Below are positions 32,723 to 40,724 of a stretch of DNA of 64,000 nt, in pieces. The stretch is from positions 1 through 64,000 of the forward strand of contig DASVWC010000028.1 in assembly GCA_036389835.1 (NCBI GenBank), in the 5' to 3' direction. Position 1 is the first letter of the stretch. Each line of letters starts with the position of its first letter. The notes beneath the pieces were generated by a model that was not told the DNA's origin, did no database searches, and saw only the letters and a list, made by a program, of their open reading frames with translations. The stretch comes from AC-37 sp036389835 (GTDB lineage Bacteria; Actinomycetota; Thermoleophilia; Solirubrobacterales; Thermoleophilaceae). The position numbers and the translations under genes were made by a program.

Positions 32723-32748
32723 CTCCTCGAGTTTCGTTGGACGAGGAG
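32723..32748 (-). promoter_or_regulatory. Dyad covering the PspC-gene ribosome-binding site
   Basis: CTCCTCG (32723-32729) and CGAGGAG (32742-32748) form a perfect 7-bp stem with a 12-base loop. On the minus strand the arm nearest the gene is CGAGGAG, the ribosome-binding site 7 bases before the ATG at 32715. Folding in the mRNA would hide the site; as DNA it could be an operator for the operon's own regulator. Confidence 0.45.
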
Positions 32749-32783
32749 ATGGTCGATGCGAAGCGGGCTCCCGACAATCCGGA

Positions 32784-33779
32784 ATGTCCCCTACGGGAGA
32801 GGCCGGGTGGCGCGATAACGTGCCGCGCGACATGGAGTGGCACGCGTTCGACGAATGGCAGATCGACCTGCACGGGCACCGGGCGATCTACCGCATCGCC
32901 GGGAGCGGGCCGCCGGTCGTCCTGATCCACGGGATGGTCAACTCGTCGCGGCACTGGGAGGCCGTCGCGCGCCGGCTCGCGCGCGACTACACGGTCGTCG
33001 CACCCGACCTCATCGGCCACGGCGACTCGGCCACCCCGCGCGGTGACTACTCGCTCGGCGCCCATGCCGCCAGCATCCGCGACCTGCTCACCGCGATCGG
33101 CATCGACCGGGCGACGATCGTGGGCCATTCGCTCGGAGGCGGCGTGGCGATGCAGTTCTTCTACCAGTTCCCCCAGCGCACCGAGCGGCTGGTGCTCGTG
33201 TCGAGCGGGGGTCTCGGCGCGGAGGTCAGCCCGCTGCTGCGCAGCGCGGCGGTGCCGGGGTTCGCAGGCCTGCTCGCGCTGGCCGCCGACCGGCGCGTGG
33301 TGGGCGGGATCGCGGGCGCGGGCCGCCGGCTGCGCGCGCGTGGGGTTCGCTCGGGCGCGTCGCTCCAGGCGGTGGCGCGCGCGCTGCGCCCGCTCGAGCG
33401 CCCGGGTGCGCGCGAGGCGTTCCTGCAGACGCTGCGCGCGGTTATCGACGTGAAGGGCCAGCGCGTGAGCGCCCGCGACCGGCTCTACCTGCTCGACTCG
33501 ATGCCCACGCTGGTGGTCTGGGGCGAGCGCGACAACACGATCCCGATCGAGCACGGGCTCGCCACCCACCGGGCGGTGCCGCATTCGCGCTTCGAGACGC
33601 TGCCGCGCGCGGCGCACTTCCCCCACCTCGAGGATCCCGACGGGCTGGCCGCGGTGCTGCTCGACTTCCTCGAGACGACCGAGCCGGCGCCGATCGAGGA
33701 CGCCGATTGGGGCGGGATCATCGCGCGGCGTGCACCGCGGAGCCGGCGCGGGGCTGCGGCGACGGTGGCCGGCGGCTAG
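32784..33779 (+). CDS. Alpha/beta-fold hydrolase
   Basis: 331 residues, cytoplasmic. Serine-hydrolase features: oxyanion region VVLIHGMVNSSRHW, APDLIGHGDS, nucleophile elbow GHSLGGG, acid Asp in VVWGERDNTIP and His in RAAHFPHLEDP. Such proteins are esterases, lipases or epoxide/haloalkane-type hydrolases; the substrate cannot be told. A 30-residue C-terminal extension rich in Arg and Ala is unusual. The ATG at 32784 is used; an alternative ATG at 32832 (MEWHAFDEW) is closer to where the conserved fold begins. Divergent from the LiaFSR-like operon. Confidence 0.9.
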   Translation: MSPTGEAGWRDNVPRDMEWHAFDEWQIDLHGHRAIYRIAGSGPPVVLIHGMVNSSRHWEAVARRLARDYTVVAPDLIGHGDSATPRGDYSLGAHAASIRDLLTAIGIDRATIVGHSLGGGVAMQFFYQFPQRTERLVLVSSGGLGAEVSPLLRSAAVPGFAGLLALAADRRVVGGIAGAGRRLRARGVRSGASLQAVARALRPLERPGAREAFLQTLRAVIDVKGQRVSARDRLYLLDSMPTLVVWGERDNTIPIEHGLATHRAVPHSRFETLPRAAHFPHLEDPDGLAAVLLDFLETTEPAPIEDADWGGIIARRAPRSRRGAAATVAGG

Positions 33780-33910
33780 CGGCCCGGCGGACGGCGCGAG
33801 GGGCGGACGGCGCGACCGCGGCTCGCGCGACCGCGGCGTCTGCACCCAGCGAGCCTGGCGTGCGTGTCGCGTAACGCTCCGTTCGCCTCGGCGCCCTGCG
33901 CCGGCGCCAC

Positions 33911-33951
33911 CGTCCTGGATAGCCGTCGCTATGGGTCGGTAGGGCAGGACG
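33911..33951 (+). terminator. Nested stem-loop between the hydrolase gene and selC
   Basis: Outer arms CGTCCTG (33911-33917)/CAGGACG (33945-33951) and inner arms ATAGC (33919-33923)/GCTAT (33928-33932). Followed by TTGATC rather than a T-run. It may end the hydrolase transcript or be part of the tRNA-Sec leader. The remaining bases 33780-34012 hold short GC-rich repeats (GGCGGACGGCGCGA twice from 33786) and a 7-bp dyad TGTCACA (33965-33971)/TGTGACA (33986-33992), but no gene. Confidence 0.4.
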
Positions 33952-34012
33952 TTGATCTGGCGCGTGTCACAGAACCGTTACGACGTGTGACAGGTGCGTA
34001 GCCTCCGCCGCT

Positions 34013-34105
34013 GGAGCGGCAGGGGTCTGGTGGCCCATCCGGTCTTCAAAACCGGCAGGGCGGGGCAGCCCCCCGCTTGGATGGTTCGATTCCATCGCCG
34101 CTCCG
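34013..34105 (+). tRNA. selC: tRNA-Sec (anticodon TCA)
   Basis: Carries selenocysteine to in-frame UGA codons. The fold is the distinctive bacterial Sec type: 8-bp acceptor stem GGAGCGGC (34013-34020)/GCCGCTCC (34097-34104), 5-bp T stem GATGG/CCATC at 34080-34096, D arm with a TGGT loop, anticodon stem CCGGT/ACCGG around loop CTTCAAA with anticodon TCA at 34046-34048, and a long variable arm built on GCGGGG/CCCCGC. Discriminator base G at 34105; CCA is not encoded. No selA, selB, selD or recognisable selenoprotein gene is in this window. Confidence 0.96.
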
Positions 34106-34204
34106 TGGGTGGAAACGCGAGTTTCGGGCCCGGCGCGCCGGGCCAAAGCAGGCCGCGGCGGCGGGCCGCGGCGGCGGCCACGGCCGCGCCAGCGCGCCGC
34201 CGGC

Positions 34205-35173
34205 TCAGCCCTCCGCGCCGTCCGCGCCGCCGCCGAACGGCCGCGGCTCGGGACTGCGTGCGGCGGCTCCGACCTCGGGTACGAGCACGTCCGCGCGCGA
34301 GTAGTGCCCGACGACGTCGAACCAGCGCTTGGCCCTCATCGACGCGCGCATGTCGCAGTCGGCGTAGAGGATTCCCTCGCGGCCGCGCAGCGGGCCCGCT
34401 ATCACCTTCCCGCCCGTCGGCTCCACTATCGCGGCGCCGCCCTCGCCGAAGACCTCCGCGCCGTCCGGGAGCGGCACCGGGAAGTCGTCGCCGAAGGCGC
34501 TCGCCGGGATGTACTGCGGCACCGAGACCACGTACGCGCCCGACTCGATCGCGATGTGCCGCATGCTGGCGAGCCAGCCGTCGGAGTCGTCGGCGGTCGG
34601 CGCCACCCAGATCTGAGGGCCGTGCTGGTACACCGCGTAGCGCGCCAGCGGCATCCGGTTCTCCCAGCAGATGAGGCCGCCGACACGACCGACTCCGGGG
34701 ACGTCGGCCACGCCGAGGTCGTCGCCGGCGCCGACGCCGTGGAAGAGGCGCTCCTGCATCGTCGGCATCAGCTTGCGGTGGCGGTGCAGGACGCCCTCCG
34801 GCCCGAGCGTGAGCATGGCGTTGTAGAGCGTGCCGGGCCGCTCGTCCTCGCGCTCGTTCACGCCGACGACGCAGTGCAGCCCGTGCTCGCGGCAGACCTC
34901 GGCGAGACGCGCCACGTGCGGGCCGCGCACGTCCACCGCGCTCTCCCACATCCGCTCCCAGAGCTCGTCCCAGCCGGAGAACGCCGCGGCTCCGCGCGCC
35001 CACGCGTTGGACGGGTACACCGATACGAAGGTCTCCGGCAGGACGGCTAGCCGGGCTCCCTCGGCGGCGGCCTCGGCCAGCAGCGCGGCCGCCTTGTCGA
35101 TCGTCGCGTCGACGTCGAGGACGACCGGCGTCGCCTGGATCGCGGCCACTCGCGTGGTGTCGGGCGAGGTCAT
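34205..35173 (-). CDS. Nitrilase / carbon-nitrogen hydrolase
   Basis: 322 residues. The catalytic triad of the nitrilase superfamily is intact: Glu 47 in AVLPETFVSVYP, Lys in LHRHRKLMPT, and nucleophile Cys 169 in GGLICWENRMPLARY. The CWEN signature and length fit true nitrilases (branch 1), which hydrolyse nitriles to acids, rather than amidases. The start ATG at 35173 is chosen over one at 35209 because the upstream lipoprotein gene ends at 35179. The C-terminus is a low-complexity tail after residue 305. Confidence 0.92.
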   Translation of the reverse strand: MTSPDTTRVAAIQATPVVLDVDATIDKAAALLAEAAAEGARLAVLPETFVSVYPSNAWARGAAAFSGWDELWERMWESAVDVRGPHVARLAEVCREHGLHCVVGVNEREDERPGTLYNAMLTLGPEGVLHRHRKLMPTMQERLFHGVGAGDDLGVADVPGVGRVGGLICWENRMPLARYAVYQHGPQIWVAPTADDSDGWLASMRHIAIESGAYVVSVPQYIPASAFGDDFPVPLPDGAEVFGEGGAAIVEPTGGKVIAGPLRGREGILYADCDMRASMRAKRWFDVVGHYSRADVLVPEVGAAARSPEPRPFGGGADGAEG

Positions 35174-35178
35174 GGCGT

Positions 35179-35649
35179 CTACGAGCCGCCCAGGCCGTCC
35201 ACCCGCCACTCGCCGGCGGCGGTCTTGGCGAACTCGATCGTCTGCTTCTGGGAGCCGTCGGAGCTCTCGGCCCGCGCCTCGCCGGTCTCGCCGTCGCCCA
35301 GCGGCCGCGCCGCGGTGACCGTGTCGAGCGGGCCGGTGGCGACCGGGCCGAGCTCCTTCGCGCAGCCCTCCAGCCCGCCGAGCGACTCGACGTAGTCCGA
35401 TGCCACGATCGCGTAGCAGGGCTCGTCGCCGTCCTCCGCGTTCAGGAGCTCGAGCGCGACCTCCGCGATCCGCTCGCCCTCGGGCTTCTCGATCCGCGCG
35501 TCCGGGCTGGTGGTCGCGGTCGCGGCGGCGGGCGCGGGGCTCTTGTCCTCGCCGCCGCCGTCGCCGTCGTCGTCGCCGCCGCAGCCCAGCGCGAGCGCGG
35601 TGGCCGCCAGCATCGCGCCGAGAAGCGGCGCCGAGCTTCGCGCGATCAC
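35179..35649 (-). CDS. Lipoprotein of unknown function
   Basis: 156 residues with lipobox LALGC (lipidated Cys 23) followed by an acidic Gly/Asp linker and a Pro/Ala/Thr stretch. The folded part (residues ~52-156) has the helix-strand pattern AEVALELLNAEDGDEPCYAIVASDYVESLGGLEGCAKEL and a last strand GEWRVDGLGGS, reminiscent of small NTF2-like extracytoplasmic domains. Two Cys could pair. Between the molybdopterin oxidoreductase and nitrilase genes on the same strand with short gaps, hence likely one transcript. Confidence 0.7.
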   Translation of the reverse strand: MIARSSAPLLGAMLAATALALGCGGDDDGDGGGEDKSPAPAAATATTSPDARIEKPEGERIAEVALELLNAEDGDEPCYAIVASDYVESLGGLEGCAKELGPVATGPLDTVTAARPLGDGETGEARAESSDGSQKQTIEFAKTAAGEWRVDGLGGS

Positions 35650-35673
35650 GGCCGGGAGGCTACCTGGGGGCGG

Positions 35674-37923
35674 CTACGCGGGTACCGCGACCGGCGCGAG
35701 CTCCACCGGGATGCCGTTGAGCACCGCGTTGCCCGAGAGCGGGTCGACCAACTCCTCGTCGGCGAGCACGTTGGAGTTCGTGCCCGCGTGCTCGGCGGCC
35801 ACGCGCATCCGCACGCCGTCCACGTCGTGACCCCAGCCGTGCGGGATGCTGACCACCCCGCGCATCACCGCGTCGGTGACCTCCACCGGCACCTCGACCT
35901 CGCCCGCGCGCGAGCGCACCAGCGCCCGCTCGCCGTCGGCCAGGCCGAGCCGCGCGGCGTCGTCCGGATGCACGTGCGCCGTGCAGCGCTCCTTGCCGCG
36001 CACGAGCGGCGTGATGTTGTGCATCCACGAGTTGTTGGAGCGCAGGTGGCGGCGGCCGATCAGGACCATCCCGCCGTTGACCTCGCGGGTCAGCGCCGCG
36101 CGCAGGCGCCCGACGTCGGCCACGAGCGGCTCGGGCGCCAGCTCGACGCGCCCGCTCGGGGTGCGCAGCACCTCCGGGAGCCGCGGCTCGAGCGGGCCAA
36201 GGTCGATCCCGTGCGGGGCCGCCTCGAGCTTCTCGAGCGTGAGCCCGTCCGGGCGCTCGCCGAAGCGGTCGCCGTAGGGGCCGGCGCGCAGCATCAGGTC
36301 GAGCAGGCGCTCGGGCCCGCGCCGGTGCTCGAGCGCGGCGAGGACCTCCGCGCCGTCGCGGCCCTCCAGCGAGCCGCCGGCGCGTCCGGCCTCGCGGCGC
36401 ACGAGCTCGCCCGCGACGAAGTCGTCGAACGCGTCGATGTTGGCGTCGCGGCCCTGGCCCGTGACGATCGCCGCCACCCGCAGCAGGCTCTCCCACTCCT
36501 GCGGCATCCCGGGCTGGGCCGGCAGCACGGGCGCCGAGTAGTTCGCCACGTTGCGCACCGCGAGCTGGTAGAGCGCCATGTCGTAGTGGGAGCGCTCGAG
36601 CGGCGAGGGTCCCGGCAGGATCACGTCCGCGTGCCGGGTCGTCTCGTTCACGTAGACGTCGAACGAGACCATGAAGTCGAGCTGCTCGAGCGCGGCCGAC
36701 AGGCGGCCGGCGTTCGGCGTGCTCACCGCCGGATTGCCCGCGACGGTGATCAGCGCACGGACCTGGCCGTCGCCGGGCGTCTCGATCTCCTCCGCCATGC
36801 AAGCCACGGGGAGCTCGCCGAAGACCTCGGGCAGCCCGCGCACGCGACTCGTCCAGCGGCCGATCGTGAAGCCGCGGCCGCGCCCCGGCGCGCCCTGCGA
36901 GTTGCTCTGCCCGGCGGCCGCGCGCGTGAACATCGCGCCGCCCGGGCGGTCGAGGTTGCCGGTCATCACGTTCAGGACGTCCACGAGCCAGCTCGCCAGC
37001 GTGCCGAACTCCTGCGTGCACGTGCCGATCCGCCCGTAGACCGCCGCCGAGTCCGCCGCGGCCAGCTCGCGGGCCATGCGCCGGATCTCCTCCGCGTCGA
37101 TCCCGCACGCCGGGCCCACGTCCTCGGGGGCGAAGTCCGCCGCCAGCTCGCGGACCGTGTCGATCCCGTCGCAGTGCTCGACCAGCTCGCCGGGGGCCTC
37201 GAGCCCCTCGTCCAGGATCGTGTGCAGCAGTCCGAACAGCAGCAGCGCGTCGGTGCCGGGCCGGATGAAGTGGTGCTCGTCGGCGTGCTCGGCGGTGCGG
37301 CTGCGCCGCGGGTCCACCACGACGACCTTGCCGCCGCGCTCGCGGATGCGCCGCAGGCGGCCGCGCATGTCGGGCGCGGTCATCAGGCTGCCGTTCGAGG
37401 CGAGCGGGTTGGCGCCGAGGATCAGGAAGTGGTCGGTGCGGTCCACGTCGGGCACCGGAACCGACAGGCCGCCGCCGAACATCAGCCCCGCCGCCACCTG
37501 CTTGGGCATCTGGTCGACGGTGCTCGCCGTGAAGACGTTGCGCGTGCCGATCGCCTTCGTCATCACGCGGCCGTAGAGGGCGTGGGCCAGGTTGTGAGCG
37601 CTCGGGTTGCCGAAGTAGAGCGCCACCGAGTCGCGGCCGTGCTGCTCGAGCAGCGGCGGCAGGCGCCGCTCGATCTCGGCGAACGCCTCGTCCCAGGTGG
37701 CCTCGACCAGCTCGCCGTCACGGCGCACGAGTGGGGTGGTGAGGCGATCGGGGTCGTCGTGCAGCGCGCCGATGCTCGCGCCCTTCGGGCAGATGAAGCC
37801 CTTCGAGAAGACGTCCTCGCGGTCGCCGCGGATCGACGCGACGGAGCCGCCCTCGACCTGCATCTCCAGCCCGCAGGTCGCCTCGCAGAGCGGGCACGTG
37901 GCGTATGCCGTGCGCTCGGGCAT
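35674..37923 (-). CDS. Molybdopterin oxidoreductase (DMSO reductase superfamily)
   Basis: 749-residue molybdenum/tungsten bis-MGD enzyme. An N-terminal [4Fe-4S] site is seen as Cys 10, 13, 17 and 45 (CPLCEATC, GFICPKG). MGD-binding segments follow (ILGANPLASNG, VVVDPRRSRTAEHADE, FIRPGTDALL), and the C-terminal aspartate-decarboxylase-like domain has NSWMHNITPLVRG and IPHGWGHDVDG. No Tat signal is present, so it is cytoplasmic. At the place where formate dehydrogenases carry the Cys/Sec ligand of Mo, the sequence reads TVDQMPKQVAAGL with no Cys, Sec or Ser. Substrate unknown. Confidence 0.9.
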   Translation of the reverse strand: MPERTAYATCPLCEATCGLEMQVEGGSVASIRGDREDVFSKGFICPKGASIGALHDDPDRLTTPLVRRDGELVEATWDEAFAEIERRLPPLLEQHGRDSVALYFGNPSAHNLAHALYGRVMTKAIGTRNVFTASTVDQMPKQVAAGLMFGGGLSVPVPDVDRTDHFLILGANPLASNGSLMTAPDMRGRLRRIRERGGKVVVVDPRRSRTAEHADEHHFIRPGTDALLLFGLLHTILDEGLEAPGELVEHCDGIDTVRELAADFAPEDVGPACGIDAEEIRRMARELAAADSAAVYGRIGTCTQEFGTLASWLVDVLNVMTGNLDRPGGAMFTRAAAGQSNSQGAPGRGRGFTIGRWTSRVRGLPEVFGELPVACMAEEIETPGDGQVRALITVAGNPAVSTPNAGRLSAALEQLDFMVSFDVYVNETTRHADVILPGPSPLERSHYDMALYQLAVRNVANYSAPVLPAQPGMPQEWESLLRVAAIVTGQGRDANIDAFDDFVAGELVRREAGRAGGSLEGRDGAEVLAALEHRRGPERLLDLMLRAGPYGDRFGERPDGLTLEKLEAAPHGIDLGPLEPRLPEVLRTPSGRVELAPEPLVADVGRLRAALTREVNGGMVLIGRRHLRSNNSWMHNITPLVRGKERCTAHVHPDDAARLGLADGERALVRSRAGEVEVPVEVTDAVMRGVVSIPHGWGHDVDGVRMRVAAEHAGTNSNVLADEELVDPLSGNAVLNGIPVELAPVAVPA

Positions 37924-37959
37924 CCGCCGCGGAAGACTACGCCCTTCGGCGCGTCGGCG

Positions 37960-38679
37960 CTAGGCCGCGGCGCGCGCCAGCTCGATCTCGCGGCAGACCG
38001 AGCTGGCGATGTCCTTGAGCAGCTCGACCTGGTGGCTGCTCCAGTGGCGCGGGTGGTCGTCGATCGTGCAGAGCGTCCCGAGCGCGTGGCCGTCGCGGTC
38101 GATCAGCGGGACGCCGGCGTAGGCGACGACGTTCATGTCGCGGATCGCGAGGTTGTCCTTGAGGACGGGGTGCTCGCGGGCGTCGTCGACGATCAGCGGC
38201 TCCTTCGAGGCCACCGCGTGCTGGCAGAACGAGTGGCTGAGCGGCGAGCCGCGCCTGGATTGCCACGGCTCCGGCAACCCCAGGCAGGCCTTGAAGAACT
38301 GCCGGTCCTCGTCGACCAGCGACACGAGGGCGACCGGCGCGCCCAGCGCCTCGGACGCGATCCGCGCGTGACGGTCGAAGTTCTCCTGCATCTCGGAGTC
38401 GAGCAGCCCCGTCTCGCGCAGCGAGCGCAGCCGGTCGGCGTCGCGCACGACGGCCATCACGTCCGCCGGCGGGATCGGTCCGGCGTCGCGCTCGGGCAGA
38501 TCGGTCAGGCGCGTCAGCGTCTCCTCGATCGCGGGCTCCCCGCGGCGGCCCATCAGGTAGGCGATCCGCAGCACGGTCGCGTCGCGCACGAACTGCGCCG
38601 CGCTCACCCCCGCGGCGGCCGCCTCCCGCTCGAGCAGCGACCAGAGATCATCCGAGAAGCGGACGGTGGTCGCGCGCAT
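37960..38679 (-). CDS. GAF-domain sensor with N-terminal ribbon-helix-helix-like segment
   Basis: 239 residues from the ATG at 38679. Residues 1-48 (MRATTVRFSDDLWSLL, then VSAAQFVRDATVLRIAYLMGR) look like a ribbon-helix-helix DNA-binding unit. Residues ~95-235 are a GAF domain of the type found in bacterial photosensors and redox sensors (ALGAPVALVSLVDEDRQFFKA, FCQHAVASKEPLIVDDA, YAGVPLIDRDGHALGTLCTID). The fusion suggests a one-component regulator. It is divergent from an ECF sigma gene, with a dyad between them, so it may control that gene. Confidence 0.82.
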   Translation of the reverse strand: MRATTVRFSDDLWSLLEREAAAAGVSAAQFVRDATVLRIAYLMGRRGEPAIEETLTRLTDLPERDAGPIPPADVMAVVRDADRLRSLRETGLLDSEMQENFDRHARIASEALGAPVALVSLVDEDRQFFKACLGLPEPWQSRRGSPLSHSFCQHAVASKEPLIVDDAREHPVLKDNLAIRDMNVVAYAGVPLIDRDGHALGTLCTIDDHPRHWSSHQVELLKDIASSVCREIELARAAA

Positions 38680-38705
38680 AGCCACAGCACCGGAGTCTAA
38701 GCGAT

Positions 38706-38756
38706 GCCGGATTTGCTGTCTATTGGCGTGATGTGCGCGACTTTGCGCCAATCCGG
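38706..38756. promoter_or_regulatory. Dyad between the RHH-GAF and ECF sigma genes
   Basis: ATTGGCG (38722-38728)/CGCCAAT (38746-38752) is a perfect 7-bp inverted repeat, with an outer pair CCGGAT (38707-38712)/ATCCGG (38751-38756). The region is less GC-rich than its surroundings and lies between the two divergent start codons, a natural operator position for either protein. Confidence 0.5.
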
Positions 38757-38798
38757 TACCGGATACGCCATCGCATAGCTATTGTCCGCCGGGCAGTG

Positions 38799-39323
38799 AT
38801 GCAGGACGCCATAAGTAACCGGCCGGCGCGCCACCCCCTCGCGGAGGCATTCGAGCGGCACGCCGAGAGCGTCCGCCGCACGGCCTACTCGGTGGTCCGC
38901 GACAGCGACCTCGCCGACGACGTGACGCAGGAGGTGTTCCTCGCCCTCTGGGTGCGGCCCGACCGCTTCGATCCCGAGCGAGGCACCTTCGTGAGCCTGC
39001 TGCGGGTGATGGCCCGCAGCCGAGCGCTCGACGCCGCGCGTCACAGCCGCGCCGGCGAGCGCGCACACGACCGGCTCAGGAACGAGGCCGCCGCGGCCGC
39101 CGATCCCGACCCGGCGGAGCTGGTCGTGTCCGCGAGCCGCGCTCGCGAGCTGCGCGGCGCGGTGGCCCGGCTCCCGCTCGAGCAGCGCGAAGCGATCGGC
39201 CTGGCGTACTGGGGCGAGCTCACGGCCGACCAGGTGGCGACCGTCCACGGCGTACCGCACGGCACCGCGAAGAGCCGCATCCGGATCGGCCTCGCGAAGC
39301 TGCGTCGTGACTTCGATCACTGA
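38799..39323 (+). CDS. ECF-type RNA polymerase sigma factor
   Basis: 174 residues with sigma-70 regions 2 and 4 only. Region 2: VRRTAYSVVRDSDLADDVTQEVFLALWVRPDRFDP with the DDVTQEVF core; region 4: LPLEQREAIGLAYWGELTADQVATVHGVPHGTAKSRI. The ATG at 38799 is preferred; an in-frame ATG at 38733 would add 22 basic residues. No anti-sigma gene follows; the next gene is a P450. The divergent RHH-GAF gene is the most likely regulatory partner by position. Confidence 0.9.
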   Translation: MQDAISNRPARHPLAEAFERHAESVRRTAYSVVRDSDLADDVTQEVFLALWVRPDRFDPERGTFVSLLRVMARSRALDAARHSRAGERAHDRLRNEAAAAADPDPAELVVSASRARELRGAVARLPLEQREAIGLAYWGELTADQVATVHGVPHGTAKSRIRIGLAKLRRDFDH

Positions 39324-39353
39324 AGCCCCCCGCGGCTGTGCGACGATGACGCG

Positions 39354-40724
39354 ATGGCCAAGCGCCCACCCGGCGCACCGCCGGGACCGCCGCTACCGCC
39401 GCTGCTCCAGACGCTCGGCTTCCTGACCGCGGGCACGGGCTTCCTCGAGGCCAGCCGCCGCCGCTACGGCGACGTCGTCTGGTTCCGCACGCTGTTCGAC
39501 CCCGGCTTCGCGATGGTCTTCGACCCGAAGCTCATGCGCCAGGTGTTCCAGGCCCCGCCGGACCGGCTCCGCGCCGGCGAGGCGAACGCGCCGCTGGGGA
39601 TGCTGCTCGGCCCGCGCTCGGTGCTCGTGCTCGACGGCGCCGAGCACCTGCGCCACCGCCGCCTGATGCTCCCGCCGTTCCACGGCCGGCGTCTGGCCGT
39701 CCACGAGCGCGTCATGGCCGAGACGGCCGACCGCGCTATCGACCGCTGGCCGGTCGGGCGCGAGTTCGCGCTGCTGCCGGAGATGTACGTGCTCACGCTC
39801 GACGTGATCGCCACCGCCGTGTTCGGCATCGAGGAGGACGAGCGCCGCGAGGAGCTGAAGCGCCGCATCCGCACCGTCCTCGAGATCACGAGCAGGCCGC
39901 TGCGGCTGATCCTGATGATGCTGTCGCGCGGGCGGATGCGCGACGAGGGGGGGATGCGCGAGTTCGAGGAGCGCCGCCGCTCGATGGACGAGCTCATCCT
40001 CGAGGAGATCGAGCAACGGCGGCGCGCGCCCGACCTCGAGGAGCGCGACGACGCGCTCTCGCTGCTGCTGCTCGCGCGCGACGAGGACGGCAGCGGGCTC
40101 TCCGACGCCGAGGTGCGCGACGAGCTCGTGACGCTGCTCGTGGCCGGCCACGAGACCACGGCCGCGGGGCTGGCCTGGACGATCGACCTCGTGCACCGCG
40201 AGCCGCGCGTGCTCGAGCGCTCGCGCGCGGCGGTCGCGGAGGGCGACACCGGCTACCTCGACGCGGTCGTGAAGGAGTCGCTGCGGCTGCGCCCCGTCGT
40301 GCCCGGGGTCGGCCGGATGGTGCGCGGCGGCCCGTTCGAGATCGGCGGCTACACGATCCCCGCGGGCGTGGAGATCAACCCGTCGATCCGGACGATCCAC
40401 CGCCGCGCCGACAGCTTCCCGCAGCCGCGCGAGTTCCGCCCCGAGCGCTTCCTCGGCGAGGACGCGCCGGACACCTACACGTGGGTGCCGTTCGGGGGAG
40501 GCACGCGCCGCTGCCTCGGCGCGAGCTTCGCCCAGCTCGAGATGCGCGTGGTTCTCGAACGCGTGCTCGAGCGTGCCGAGCTCGCCCCCTCCGGGCGCCG
40601 CGGGGAGCGCCCGGTGCGGCGCGGCGTGACGATGGTGCCGCGCCGCGGTGCCCGGGTCGTCCAGGTGCGACCGCCGCAGCCCACTGGCGCCACAGGCGCC
40701 GGTCGGGTTACCGTGGCGGCATGA
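39354..40724 (+). CDS. Cytochrome P450
   Basis: 456-residue haem-thiolate monooxygenase, soluble. The haem-binding loop FGGGTRRCLGASFAQLEMR has the proximal Cys at residue 387; the oxygen-activation helix is LLVAGHETTAAGLAW; the ExxR is in KESLRLRPVVPG. The PPGP-like N-terminus (RPPGAPPGPPLPPLL) is typical of class II bacterial or eukaryote-like P450s that use a reductase. The substrate is unknown and no ferredoxin is adjacent. The stop overlaps the start of the Tim44-like gene (ATGA). Confidence 0.95.
   Translation: MAKRPPGAPPGPPLPPLLQTLGFLTAGTGFLEASRRRYGDVVWFRTLFDPGFAMVFDPKLMRQVFQAPPDRLRAGEANAPLGMLLGPRSVLVLDGAEHLRHRRLMLPPFHGRRLAVHERVMAETADRAIDRWPVGREFALLPEMYVLTLDVIATAVFGIEEDERREELKRRIRTVLEITSRPLRLILMMLSRGRMRDEGGMREFEERRRSMDELILEEIEQRRRAPDLEERDDALSLLLLARDEDGSGLSDAEVRDELVTLLVAGHETTAAGLAWTIDLVHREPRVLERSRAAVAEGDTGYLDAVVKESLRLRPVVPGVGRMVRGGPFEIGGYTIPAGVEINPSIRTIHRRADSFPQPREFRPERFLGEDAPDTYTWVPFGGGTRRCLGASFAQLEMRVVLERVLERAELAPSGRRGERPVRRGVTMVPRRGARVVQVRPPQPTGATGAGRVTVAA

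Noticed and set aside
35674..37923. Selenoprotein formate dehydrogenase linked to the nearby tRNA-Sec
   Set aside because: The frame has no internal TGA and lacks the Sec/Cys context of FdhF.
35788..38700. A 970-codon open frame opposite the molybdopterin oxidoreductase
   Set aside because: Shadow of the real gene: His/Arg/Val-rich, no recognisable domain, runs across two unrelated genes.
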